From the NCBI RefSeq assembly GCF_013459645.1, contig NZ_CP054861.1, positions 1,600,001 to 1,664,000 of the forward strand: a DNA stretch of 64,000 nucleotides, in the 5' to 3' direction. The position numbers and the translations under genes are program-made. The DNA is from Martelella sp. NC20. GTDB lineage: Bacteria > Pseudomonadota > Alphaproteobacteria > Rhizobiales > Rhizobiaceae. Position 1 is the stretch's first letter. Every line of letters starts with the position of its first letter. Of this stretch, positions 15,514 through 24,185 are shown one piece after another. A model generated the notes under the pieces. The model did no database searches. It was not told where the DNA came from and was given only the letters and a program-made list of their open reading frames with translations.

Positions 15514-17235
15514 TCAGGCGGGCTGTGGATCATTGGCATTGTTCCCCGCTGCCGAGATCACGGGAACAATAAGCCGGGAGGGATGATCGTATCCGGTGTG
15601 AATTGATATTTTCGCCTCCGCAAGCCAAGCCGGACGATCTGAAGTATCATCGTGCAGCCAGGGACCTGAGCCCTTGTATATCGTTTCAGCATCGTCGCGT
15701 TGGAAATCACGCCCTCGAATATCGACGGCGATCCGATACCCCTCCGGAAGCACGATGCATGTGGGCCATATCTCAACAACAACCTCGACTATCGCCCCTG
15801 GCGTCAAAGACTGCTTCTCGTCGTGCGTATGCCAAGGTTGCCAAGGTGTCGAACGTTGCGGACACAGCTTGCGGTGTGAGGCCCTCAACCAGCCCTGCGA
15901 AAGCGGGGCGGCGGGATCTACAGACCCCACATAGGTCACCTCCTTCATCTCGGGAGAAAAGGCTTGCAATGTCACGAACAGATCAGCGTCTTCGGCCGAA
16001 GAGGATATGAAGAGTGTTAGAGCCAATGGTCCGGTGATCTCCGTCTCTTCCTTTACGGGCGCGGACAGGAACCGAACGTTTCCGGTTCCGGCAACGAAAG
16101 CCGTGGCCGCGTTTTCTCGGGGCTGTGCCGTATCCAGGCCGCCATCATTCGCCGATAGATAGAAAGGGACCCACCGTGTCCGTTCGAGCGGCCACGCGGT
16201 TTCTTTACGCAGCTCGGCTTCCTCCTGGAAAGGCCGCCTTATGTGGAGCCAAACGGGAGGTTCGTCGTTCCAGCCGTTCTCAATACCCTTGAGATGATAG
16301 TCCAGGAAGCGTTTCTGGAGGTCCATACCGTAGTCGAGAAGAAACCACTCCTCGTGGCGTCCGGGGTGTACTTCAAGCCATTTTCGCGTCGATGCGGCTT
16401 CCTTGAAGGCGGTGAAATTGCCGCGTGGGTGCAAGCCGCAGCCTGCCCAGTTCGCCGCACTCAGAAATGGAACGGTGATATTCTCCCAATCTGCAGAACG
16501 TTCGCGGTACCAGGTGTCATCCATCTCGCGCGCGCGCAGGTTTGCAAGCGTATTGCTTCTGTTGTTTTCTAGCTCAGTCCCTGAGTATTCTGCCGGACCT
16601 GTGGAACGTTCATTCAGCCAAGGGTCCATTGGGCCTTGGGGGTTGCCATGCTGGACTGCCAATATCTGACGCGGATACCAGGTCTGGAAGAACTTGTTGG
16701 ATAGAATTCCTCCATGGCGCGCAAAGTCCCGATAGAAATCCGAAGCGCCTTCCCACGGGATGATGGCCGCCAGATGCGGCGGTTGAAGCGAAGCCACATT
16801 CCACTGCGTAATGGCATAGTAGGAAATTCCATTGAGCCCGACCTTGCCGTTCGACCATTCCTGCACGCCGGCCCATTCGATCGCCTCATAAAAATCCTTC
16901 GTTTCTCGTGGCGAGACTATGTCGAGATAACCGGGCGATCTGCCCGAGCCCCGGCTGTCAACGCGGACAACGGCATATCCCCACCGCACCCAGATTTCTG
17001 GATCAACCGTTTCCCAAGTCACATAATTGTGCTGCGAGCCCTTCAGAAGGCTGGGATGGCGGTTGGTCATCCAGTCCCAACTCGCTTTGTAATGGTCCTG
17101 GTACGCAACGCCCTTTCCATAGGGACCGGCGGTCATGATGACGGGTACTTTCGCCGCATCGTCAGGACGAAAAACATCGGCGCGCAGGCAAACACCATCA
17201 TCCATGCGAATTTCAACATCGCGCTCAATTATCAT
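15514..17235 (-). CDS. CocE/NonD-family hydrolase (X-Pro dipeptidyl-peptidase S15 fold)
   Basis: 573 residues. The alpha/beta-hydrolase part has the nucleophile elbow GLNGISYYA with Ser138 and the oxyanion-type MTAGPYGKG loop; DSRGSGRSPG precedes it. The C-terminal half is the jelly-roll PepX_C domain (ITGPLALTLFISSSAEDADLFVTL is the typical strand; first part ITGPLALTLF). Family members hydrolyse esters or acyl bonds (cocaine esterase, cephalosporin esterases, X-Pro peptidases). Chosen start ATG 17235 has GGAGG at the right distance. It follows tetR by 40 nt and probably opens the ester or amide of the compound imported by the TRAP system. Confidence 0.85.
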   Translation of the reverse strand: MIIERDVEIRMDDGVCLRADVFRPDDAAKVPVIMTAGPYGKGVAYQDHYKASWDWMTNRHPSLLKGSQHNYVTWETVDPEIWVRWGYAVVRVDSRGSGRSPGYLDIVSPRETKDFYEAIEWAGVQEWSNGKVGLNGISYYAITQWNVASLQPPHLAAIIPWEGASDFYRDFARHGGILSNKFFQTWYPRQILAVQHGNPQGPMDPWLNERSTGPAEYSGTELENNRSNTLANLRAREMDDTWYRERSADWENITVPFLSAANWAGCGLHPRGNFTAFKEAASTRKWLEVHPGRHEEWFLLDYGMDLQKRFLDYHLKGIENGWNDEPPVWLHIRRPFQEEAELRKETAWPLERTRWVPFYLSANDGGLDTAQPRENAATAFVAGTGNVRFLSAPVKEETEITGPLALTLFISSSAEDADLFVTLQAFSPEMKEVTYVGSVDPAAPLSQGWLRASHRKLCPQRSTPWQPWHTHDEKQSLTPGAIVEVVVEIWPTCIVLPEGYRIAVDIRGRDFQRDDAETIYKGSGPWLHDDTSDRPAWLAEAKISIHTGYDHPSRLIVPVISAAGNNANDPQPA

Positions 17236-17275
17236 TACTTTCCTCCAACGATACTCGAGTATGCAGCGGCCGATT

Positions 17276-17959
17276 TCACTTCTCGGCAAAGCCACCGGTC
17301 AGGAAGCTGACGAGCTGCACGCGGAGATCTTCCATTCTTGCAACCTCAATCGCGCCCTCCGAGACAGAATTCAGACGAGAAGACGTCACGACCTCGGAAA
17401 CGCCAAGAAGAACGCCGCCGACCATGAAGAAATATCTCCAGACCAGAACGCTACGATCCAGCTCGGGATAAAGGGTCTTCAGCGCATCGACAAAGCGGGT
17501 CGCCAGCGGGTCGAAACGCTTTTTTACGATCTCGGTGGTGATCGAACTGGGCGCCGCCCTATGGGCGTGCAATAATTTGGTCAGAAGAACACCCTCGTGG
17601 GGTCGATCCGGCTCAAGATAAGGGCTCAGGAATATGTCGATGAGATCGCCGATATCCGGAGCGCCGCCGCTGTCACGCTCCTTGAATAAAGCCTCCAGGG
17701 CTGCAATGCGACGCTCGTTGACTCTGCGGGCGAGGTCGTCAAGCACTTCATGGACCAGATCCGCTTTCGATTTGAAGTGGTAATTGACCGAAGCTGAGTT
17801 GGTTCCAGCGGCAGTCGTGATTTGGCGCAGCGACACGCCGTCAATCCCATCCTTTGCAAATGCAAGCGATGCTGCATCCAGTATGCGCTGTTTCGATGGC
17901 ACCGCGCTTTCCTGACCTGCATCGTCTTTGCTATTTATCTGCTGCGCTTGTCGGGACAT
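17276..17959 (-). CDS. TetR-family transcriptional regulator
   Basis: 227 residues from ATG 17959. The N-terminal DNA-binding domain covers about residues 22-68: KQRILDAASLAFAKDGIDGV, helix-turn-helix SLRQITTAAGTNSASVNYHF, then KSKADL. The C-terminal ligand domain is of the TetR_C group seen in regulators of catabolic and efflux genes. Being inside the operon it probably controls, it may act on the palindromes in front of the first gene (22075-22113). Ligand unknown. Confidence 0.88.
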   Translation of the reverse strand: MSRQAQQINSKDDAGQESAVPSKQRILDAASLAFAKDGIDGVSLRQITTAAGTNSASVNYHFKSKADLVHEVLDDLARRVNERRIAALEALFKERDSGGAPDIGDLIDIFLSPYLEPDRPHEGVLLTKLLHAHRAAPSSITTEIVKKRFDPLATRFVDALKTLYPELDRSVLVWRYFFMVGGVLLGVSEVVTSSRLNSVSEGAIEVARMEDLRVQLVSFLTGGFAEK

Positions 17960-18030
17960 GAAGACTGCACTTTCTTCGCTGAGGTCGTTTTTAAGAGAGA
18001 GTTTTATCCAGCTACTACCTGAGGACGGAG

Positions 18031-19035
18031 CTATTTGGTTGCGTGGCAAGCGCAGCCATCGTCGCCACAGGGTGATCGGTGACCGTGATAATGCCGCCCC
18101 ATCAGCGCGAGAATTTCATTGCGCGCTGGATTGACGGCCCCGGCGCTCATTTCCCGATAAGCCTGGGCAACGTTGGCAACAATCCGTTCCCGATCAAGCC
18201 AAGAATCGTACGCGCCAAGCGCTATATCCCAGGCAGCCTCGGCATAGCTCAGACCTGCATCAAAACGTTGACGCGACTCTTCCATGACAAAGCAGAGATA
18301 GTTACGCATTTCCTTAACCGCCGAAAGCGTGGACACCGAGCCATGACCTGGTACGACCGTCTCGACATCCCAGCCAAGAATCGTATCACAGGCCCGCAGC
18401 CAATTGGAGAATGGCCCGGCCCAGAGGATCGGGTGAACCTGGTTAAAAACGAGATCTCCAGTGAAAACGGTTCTCGCCGAGGGGACATGCACGACAATGT
18501 CGCCACGGGTGTGGGCCGGTCCGAATTCATGAAGCTCAATTCGAGTATCGCCGATGTCGAATTCCAGGAAGTCTGAGAACGTTTCCTTTGGGGGGCGCAC
18601 CTCGACTCCAGTGAAATCGAATTTTGAACCCATGACCTCATGCAGGAATGCGCCGGCTTCGCCGTTTGATTTCCAGTCTTCGAGAGAAGCACGAAAGACT
18701 TCCGGCGGCCGCTCCAGTATTTCCTCCACGCAGGCCTTCGACGCAATCATGCGCGCCCCGTCCACGAGCTGGTTTCCGAAGGTATGGTCTCCATTGGCAT
18801 GGGTGTTTACCAAAACGTCGATGGATTGTGCTGAAGGACTTATGTCCTTGAAAGCGTCCAGCATCTCTTTCGTTAAACCGAGAGTGAAGAGTGTGTCGAC
18901 AAGCACGCTTTGATCCCCAGCAATGATCAATCCGGCATTGGAGTAGCCCCACGAACCGTCTGGCTGCACATAGGCATACGTCCCCCTGCCCAGGTCAGCT
19001 ATGCCCTTCCGGAACGGATGATTAGACGCAGTCAT
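18031..19035 (-). CDS. Metallo-beta-lactamase-fold hydrolase
   Basis: 334 residues. The zinc motif is THANGDHTFG (HxxxDH variant), with the further ligands in GPAHTRGD, TGDLVF and VPGHGS. The arrangement is that of an MBL hydrolase with a C-terminal helical part, as in alkyl-sulfatase-like and lactonase-like proteins. The last 20 residues form an unusual tail rich in His and Cys (three Cys and four His), which could bind an extra metal ion. Cytoplasmic, no signal peptide. It lies between dctM and tetR, 9 nt after dctM, so it should act on the TRAP substrate. The reaction is not assigned. Confidence 0.82.
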   Translation of the reverse strand: MTASNHPFRKGIADLGRGTYAYVQPDGSWGYSNAGLIIAGDQSVLVDTLFTLGLTKEMLDAFKDISPSAQSIDVLVNTHANGDHTFGNQLVDGARMIASKACVEEILERPPEVFRASLEDWKSNGEAGAFLHEVMGSKFDFTGVEVRPPKETFSDFLEFDIGDTRIELHEFGPAHTRGDIVVHVPSARTVFTGDLVFNQVHPILWAGPFSNWLRACDTILGWDVETVVPGHGSVSTLSAVKEMRNYLCFVMEESRQRFDAGLSYAEAAWDIALGAYDSWLDRERIVANVAQAYREMSAGAVNPARNEILALMGRHYHGHRSPCGDDGCACHATK

Positions 19036-19044
19036 TGAGTTTCC

Positions 19045-20364
19045 TTAATTGATGAGAGCGAGAGACAGTTCCGGCACGAATATAACGATGAGCAAAGCGA
19101 CAAACATGGCCGCGACAAAAGGCAGGGCGCCACGGAAGATTGTCGAAATGGGAATGTCATGATCCTGCAGGTTGCTTTTGATGACAAAACACGCCAGCCC
19201 GAGTGGGGGTGTGAGTAGGCCGATCTCGACCGCAACGATGGTCACGATGCCGAACCACACAAGATCCACCTCCATATTGATCATGACCGGTACGACCAAC
19301 GGCAGCAGAATGAGCATGATGGATGCCGAGTCCAAAATGGTGCCGAGCAAGATCACCAGGACAAGATAGGCAATCATCACCGTGACGAAGCCAAGATCGC
19401 GGGTGCTTATGATTGCGCTCAATTCGGAAGGCAGGCCGCTCAAGGACAGGAGCCTCGCGTAAATGTGGGCCGCGATGATGACAAACGAGATCGCCGCCGT
19501 CACAGTTCCAGTTTCAAGCAGAAGGTCCCAGAAGCCGCGAAGAGTCAGTTTTCTGCGGGCAATAGCAACAAGCAAGGAAGCAAAGGCACCCATGGCGCCA
19601 GCCTCGGTGGGTGTGAAGACGCCGCCGTATATTCCGCCCAGCACGATGACGATAAGCAGAACGATGGGAAAAGACAGCCACAGCATCTGGCCAGCCGACA
19701 TAAGGGCGACGTCGGATTTCGCAGTACGCTCGCCGCTGTTGCCGAGGTCAGCCGGGTTGATGAAACCGATCACAAATATCGTCGCAATGAAAAGGATCGC
19801 AAGGGTGATTCCGGGCAGAATTCCGGCGGTGAACAAGGACCCGATGGAGACTTCGGCGATAATACCGTAGAGAATGAGGAGCAGGCTGGGGGGTATCAGC
19901 ATTCCAAGGACGGACGATCCCGCCACAACGCCCACGGAGAATTTTGCTGAATAGCCATGGCGGAGAAGTTCAGGAACAGCAATCCGGGTGAAGACGGAGG
20001 CTGACGCGATGCTGGTTCCGTTGACGGCAGCGAAAATGGCATTGGCGAAAACCGTTGCCACGCCGAGCCCACCTGTCACGCGTCGGAACAGTTGCCCGGC
20101 CACGTCGAAAATATCGCGCCCGATGCCGGAGATGGAAACCAACAGACCCATCAGGACAAAAAGCGGAATGACCCCGAAGGAAAATTTCGCGATACTGTCC
20201 AGTGCGGCGAGCGCCAGAAACGTGCCAGCGATATCGAAGTTGTCGCGGATGAGCGCCACGCCAAAAAACGACACGGCAGCGAGTGCTATGCCGATATGCA
20301 GTCCCGACTGCACCAGCACCAGAATTGCGACGATAGACAGCAAACCAATCATCAAGGGTGTCAT
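19045..20364 (-). CDS. TRAP transporter large permease (DctM type)
   Basis: 439 residues with about 12 hydrophobic segments and the DctM features: GLLVSISGIGRDIFDVAGQLF near the N-terminus, NGTSIASASVFTRIAVPEL, VVAGSSVLGMLIPPSLLLILYG (short form GMLIPPSL) and the C-terminal GLLTPPLGLACFVI. It carries out sodium-driven import of an organic acid handed over by the DctP protein. It overlaps the small permease by ATGA. Confidence 0.92.
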   Translation of the reverse strand: MTPLMIGLLSIVAILVLVQSGLHIGIALAAVSFFGVALIRDNFDIAGTFLALAALDSIAKFSFGVIPLFVLMGLLVSISGIGRDIFDVAGQLFRRVTGGLGVATVFANAIFAAVNGTSIASASVFTRIAVPELLRHGYSAKFSVGVVAGSSVLGMLIPPSLLLILYGIIAEVSIGSLFTAGILPGITLAILFIATIFVIGFINPADLGNSGERTAKSDVALMSAGQMLWLSFPIVLLIVIVLGGIYGGVFTPTEAGAMGAFASLLVAIARRKLTLRGFWDLLLETGTVTAAISFVIIAAHIYARLLSLSGLPSELSAIISTRDLGFVTVMIAYLVLVILLGTILDSASIMLILLPLVVPVMINMEVDLVWFGIVTIVAVEIGLLTPPLGLACFVIKSNLQDHDIPISTIFRGALPFVAAMFVALLIVIFVPELSLALIN

Positions 20365-20933
20365 GATGCCTGCTCTCCCTTCATTGCGGCGGCCCGGAAA
20401 AAGTGCTGAACGGCCATGAGGAGGTAAACCAGAACCGCCAACCCCGCTCCGACGACAACGCCGAATTCAAAAGGCCAGAGAGGCCACACGAAGATACCGG
20501 GCGTTCCTATCGTGAAATTATCGGTGTAGGCACGCACGACCTTGGGCAGGATCGAATGAACCAGAACAGCGATCATGAATGCGCCGGCCAAGAAATAGAT
20601 GGCCTCGACAAACATTGAAAAACGGGGTTTCGATTGCTGCAGCCGGTCAAGCCAGACATCGGAGTTGATCATCCGCTTGTGTCGGATCGTGTTGGGGAGC
20701 TGCAGAAAGACAATCGTCACGATGGATGCAGATACGATCTCAGCGACACCCTCGATCGGGTTGTTGAAGACATACCGCATGAAGACGTCGGTAACGATTA
20801 GGAACATGCTGATCACGATCATCAAGCTCCCGATCGCCGAGGTGAGACGCGACAGCCCCGTCACCGCCCGCTCGACAAGCCTGAGGCTTGCCGAACGGGC
20901 AACGGAGGAGGAAAAGGACGTGTTCTCGCGCAT
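20361..20933 (-). CDS. TRAP transporter small permease (DctQ type)
   Basis: 190 residues with four hydrophobic segments and the DctQ loop DVFMRYVFNNPIEGVAEI after helix 1. It forms the membrane complex with DctM. It starts 9 nt after the DctP gene and overlaps dctM, so the order P-Q-M is the usual one for TRAP operons. Confidence 0.9.
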   Translation of the reverse strand: MRENTSFSSSVARSASLRLVERAVTGLSRLTSAIGSLMIVISMFLIVTDVFMRYVFNNPIEGVAEIVSASIVTIVFLQLPNTIRHKRMINSDVWLDRLQQSKPRFSMFVEAIYFLAGAFMIAVLVHSILPKVVRAYTDNFTIGTPGIFVWPLWPFEFGVVVGAGLAVLVYLLMAVQHFFRAAAMKGEQAS

Positions 20934-20942
20934 TTTCCAGCT

Positions 20943-22013
20943 CTATTTCTGGGACCAGTCACGAGGCCAGGTGACGCCCTTCTCGTTGGCAATGCGAAGA
21001 TATTCCTGCAGCGTCGTGGAACCCGGTTGGCCCCGCGCATCCTGATCAGAGGCCCATTCCTGCGCTATGTTCGGCAGGGAATCGACAAATTCCTCGCGGT
21101 TCGATTCCGAAAAATCGACAATCTTCGCGCCCTTCTCCTTCGCCGTCGCCAAACTGCGGTCAGCCCGCGTGGCATAGATCTCCAGAGCCTTTTGCTCATA
21201 ATCTTGAGCTACACTCTTGATGATATCCTGCACTTCTTTTGGAAACCGCGCCCAGGTGTCGAGATTGACGGTCAATGAGGACGATGACATGGCGCCAAAA
21301 TTGACCTTGGTAACGTAAGGCGCCACCTCGTAGAATTTGTAGGGCGAGATACTGGATTCGAAGGTGATGACCCCGTCGGTCAGGCCGGTCTTGATGTTGT
21401 TATAGTGATCGGGCAACGAGGCTGAAACTGCAACCGCGCCGGTTCCGCGCAGCCAATTGGCGCTCAGGCCTGCAGCGCCAAGTTTGCGACCCTTCAAGGA
21501 TGATACGCCGGTCACTTCGAAATTCGTGACCAACTGATAGGTGTCAACGCCGACGAAGGCGAGCGGCATCTGGTTGTTTGCGCGCCACGCGGCATCCATT
21601 TCCGGAACGGCTGCATGCAGTTCGTTCATGATAGCCATCAGTGTTCCAAGGTCGCTCGTTCCAAAGGGCGCGACATAGGTGATTTGTTCAAGCGGCAGTT
21701 TGTCGGCCTCGAAAACCTGAGGCACATAGCCGAAGTCTGCGATGCCGCTTTCAACCGCTTCGAGCACACCAAACGGGTCTGCCAGCGACCCGCCATAGGC
21801 CTCGTTCCAATTGATTTTGTCCTTGCCGCCAGCCGCCTCGAGTCGGCGGTTCACCTCAGGAATGAAATATTCAGAAATCGCCTGGACACCGCCTGTCACG
21901 GGTGGATGGCCAGAAGCAATCGTTGCTGAAAAGGTTTCCGCATGGAGCGGTAATGCGCCCAGCGTCAACGCTTGAAGGGACACTGCTGCAGCAAGGTAAA
22001 TTCGATGTTTCAT
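20943..22013 (-). CDS. TRAP transporter substrate-binding protein (DctP type)
   Basis: 356 residues from ATG 22013, which has GGGAGGAG in front. The signal peptide covers about residues 1-24 with cleavage after LPLHA. The mature protein shows DctP-family features: the TGVSSLKGRKLGAAG strand, the central DGVITFESSI loop and a long C-terminal helix. The Arg that normally binds the substrate carboxylate would be in the GRKLGAAG region. Ligands of such proteins are carboxylates; the neighbours suggest an ester- or ring-derived acid. First gene of the reverse operon. Confidence 0.88.
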   Translation of the reverse strand: MKHRIYLAAAVSLQALTLGALPLHAETFSATIASGHPPVTGGVQAISEYFIPEVNRRLEAAGGKDKINWNEAYGGSLADPFGVLEAVESGIADFGYVPQVFEADKLPLEQITYVAPFGTSDLGTLMAIMNELHAAVPEMDAAWRANNQMPLAFVGVDTYQLVTNFEVTGVSSLKGRKLGAAGLSANWLRGTGAVAVSASLPDHYNNIKTGLTDGVITFESSISPYKFYEVAPYVTKVNFGAMSSSSLTVNLDTWARFPKEVQDIIKSVAQDYEQKALEIYATRADRSLATAKEKGAKIVDFSESNREEFVDSLPNIAQEWASDQDARGQPGSTTLQEYLRIANEKGVTWPRDWSQK

Positions 22014-22074
22014 GGTTCTCCTCCCGTTTTCAAAGTCACCGCGTTTCTCCACCCCTCCCTGGATGGATAGGCAC

Positions 22075-22113
22075 AATTCAAATGCGTAATTCAAATGCGT
22101 GCTTGAATCAAGC
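22075..22113. promoter_or_regulatory. Tandem 13-mers and palindrome upstream of the TRAP operon
   Basis: AATTCAAATGCGT is repeated perfectly in tandem at 22075-22087 and 22088-22100 and is followed at once by the 13-bp palindrome GCTTGAATCAAGC (22101-22113). ATTCAA (22089-22094) and TTGAAT (22103-22108) also pair with an 8-nt spacer. The site is 62 bp before the dctP start codon, the place for a regulator site, most likely for the TetR protein of the operon. Confidence 0.6.
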
Positions 22114-22237
22114 GCTTTATTTGCCGGCGCGATAGATTGACGGATTGGATCATGAGCGACGAACTGTATTGGCGGGTGATGTCAGGTTAACTGCCGGTGA
22201 AGGGATTTGCGGCTCCCCTGCTGTGAGGAGCCTCAGC

Positions 22238-22512
22238 CCAGTCAGCTACAAGCGCCATCGTTTCGCTCGTCGGTGGTAGCCACTGCAGTCTGGCTGTATT
22301 TCCGCTGAACTTGCGTCTGGTCGAAGAGATGCTGCTTTAGCGCGGCATCGTCGTTTCCTGCGAGACGATCCATTGCCGGGCAAAGACGTTCGGGTCAGAC
22401 GATGCCGGCCGCAGGCGGCGGAAAGCGCCGAGTCCCATCGACGTATGGCATTTGGACGACGTTATGACGACGATCCGCGATCGCAAACAGTCGGTGTGGC
22501 GCGCTGTTGATC
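22238..22512 (+). pseudogene. IS6-family transposase, degenerate N-terminal fragment
   Basis: Read across a frameshift and one stop codon, this stretch gives SYKRHRF, then FPLNLRLVEEMLL, RGIVVSCETI and finally VWHLDDVMTTI followed by VWRAVDQN. These match in order the helix-turn-helix and first DDE-domain strand of IS6/IS26-type transposases (typical WHLDEV and WRAVDQ). The rest of the element is missing. At about 22512 the reading frame runs without a break into a LysR-like C-terminus. Confidence 0.65.
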
Positions 22513-22635
22513 AGAACGAAGTTCCGCTGCCGGTCCAAGTGCCCGGGATCACGGTGTCTGCGATGTGGCATCCAAAATTGGACGCTGACCCGCAACAGCG
22601 CTGGTTTCGCGAGATGGTTTTCTCAACTGTACGGT
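22513..22635 (+). pseudogene. LysR-family regulator, C-terminal fragment
   Basis: In frame behind the IS6 piece come PLPVQVPGITVSAMWHP and KLDADPQQRWFREMVFSTV, the usual C-terminal end of a LysR effector domain (the WHP-RxDxDPAxRWxR pattern). Only about 40 residues remain and no DNA-binding domain is near. Between 22640 and 22846 I recognise no gene. Confidence 0.5.
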
Positions 22636-22846
22636 CCACGGAAGCAGGGCGATGCTGGACCGAGAGAAAGCAGGGCATGCCGCTTCTGCTATGTGCGACG
22701 GCGGTTCGCATTCTATCTGACGCTGGTTCAAGCAAATCCGGCCCAAGCCGGTTTCTATCCGATCTCGGGCTGTTGCACGGGTCCCTCGCAGGCCTGCTTC
22801 TCGCGAGATCGCCGGAACAGCAGGTCGACCGCAACCGCGCCCCATT

Positions 22847-22946
22847 TTTGTCATCCCACCGGGGCTCAGCTCATGTCCGGTTATTGGAATTTGTACGCGG
22901 ATCGATCATAACGGCGGGGTCGCCGGTTCGTATCCCATCAAGACCA
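22847..22946. repeat. Dispersed ~100-nt repeat, copy 2
   Basis: Second copy of the element at 1637-1737, same orientation. The best conserved parts are the first 10 nt and the last 30 nt (GGTCGCCGGTTCGTATCCC then ATCAAGACCA). Like copy 1 it lies next to decayed IS and gene fragments. Its nature is unknown. The following stretch to 23088 has no visible gene. Confidence 0.5.
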
Positions 22947-23088
22947 AAACTGGACTTGGACACTGTTTCGACCGGACGGCAAAAGTCTTCAGGCATCCTC
23001 GTAACCATCGTCTGAAACAGCTGGCGTCAGGCAAGCTCGATTTCACGCGGATACTTTTCAAAAGCCGGTGAATTCAGCATAAGCTTGC

Positions 23089-24114
23089 ATGGTCAACGCG
23101 GAACGGGAGCATCGATTCTTGGTGGAGAAGGGCGCAAGCAAGCCGGCGACGATCAAGGATGTGGCCATTCGGGCCAAGGTCTCTGTCGGAACGGTCTCTC
23201 GTATCATCAATGGCAACGCCACGGTGTCGAGCGAATTGCGCAATCATGTGAACGCCGTCATCGACGAACTCGGTTACCGTCCGAACGCCAATGCAAGGAC
23301 ATTGCGGACCAACCGGACCAAGGCGCTCGGCATCGTCGTGACCGATATCAGGCAACCGATGGCCTCCAAAATGGTCGCGGCGGCAAGCGATGTCGCCAGG
23401 GCACATGGCTATGCGCCCATCATCGGCGATTTCCTGAACGATGTTGGAAGCGAGGCGCTGCTGCTGCGCTTCATGCGTGAACGCAATGTCGACGGCCTGC
23501 TGCTGACCATCAGTTCCGACGAGAATGCCGAGCTGATCGACGACCTCAAGCAGATGAACGTTCCCATCGTGCTTTGGGAGCGCGACGCGGCGGGCGCTTT
23601 CCCGTCTGTGCGCAGCGACCATCGGCAGGGCACCTGTCTTGCCGCACGCCACCTCAAACAGCGCGGCAGGAACAGCAGCATTCTGCTTGTCGCGGGGCAT
23701 GAACACACCTGGACCGGGCGCGAACAGGTTGCCGGCTTGCGTGAGGCGCTCGGTCGCGATGCCGGTTTCGATATCATGCATACCGGACGCTTCGATCCGG
23801 TGGTTCTTGATGAAAAGCTGGGCGCCAAACCGTCCTATGACGCGATCATCGCCAATGTGCACGATATCCCTGCAATCATGGGCGCATTGCAAAAACGCAA
23901 CCTGTCCTGCCCGGATGATATCGCGATTGTCTCGATCGGCGACGACCCTTTCCTCGAGATCAGCAACCCGCCCATTTCCGCTGTGCGTATCCATCCCGAA
24001 GTGGTCGGACGCCTTGCGGCCAAACAGCTTATCTCGAACATCGAGAAGAAGTCGGGAATCGCGTTGGAGATCCCGCTCGTGGCACCGGAATTCATTGCGC
24101 GCAACTCGGTCTAA
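23089..24114 (+). CDS. LacI-family transcriptional regulator
   Basis: 341 residues. The helix-turn-helix is TIKDVAIRAKVSVGTVSRII (about residues 21-40), followed by the hinge SSELRNHVNAVIDELGYRPN and a sugar-binding-type sensor domain ending VSIGDDPFLE and ISAVRIHPEVVGRLAA. Start ATG 23089 is the first in frame; TTG 23119 is also possible. It lies directly before two perfect operators at 24127-24175 and is therefore the likely repressor of the isochorismatase/peptide-ABC/HyuAB operon. The inducer is unknown. Confidence 0.9.
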   Translation: MVNAEREHRFLVEKGASKPATIKDVAIRAKVSVGTVSRIINGNATVSSELRNHVNAVIDELGYRPNANARTLRTNRTKALGIVVTDIRQPMASKMVAAASDVARAHGYAPIIGDFLNDVGSEALLLRFMRERNVDGLLLTISSDENAELIDDLKQMNVPIVLWERDAAGAFPSVRSDHRQGTCLAARHLKQRGRNSSILLVAGHEHTWTGREQVAGLREALGRDAGFDIMHTGRFDPVVLDEKLGAKPSYDAIIANVHDIPAIMGALQKRNLSCPDDIAIVSIGDDPFLEISNPPISAVRIHPEVVGRLAAKQLISNIEKKSGIALEIPLVAPEFIARNSV

Positions 24115-24126
24115 AAAAGCACTGGA

Positions 24127-24175
24127 CAGAACAAATGAAACGTTTCATATTTGATGAAACGTTTCATTTGTTCTG
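24127..24175. promoter_or_regulatory. 49-bp perfect palindrome containing two LacI operators
   Basis: Arms 24127-24148 and 24154-24175 are exact 22-nt reverse complements with a 5-nt loop (atttg). Each arm also contains the 14-bp palindrome ATGAAACGTTTCAT (24135-24148 and 24154-24167), a LacI-family operator with the central CG, so the region is a palindrome of palindromes with operator centres 19 bp apart. The second arm ends at the ribosome-binding site (GGAGAG) of the next gene, so bound repressor would block transcription. As RNA the whole arm pair would also form a long hairpin. Confidence 0.85.
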
Positions 24176-24185
24176 GAGAGACGGC

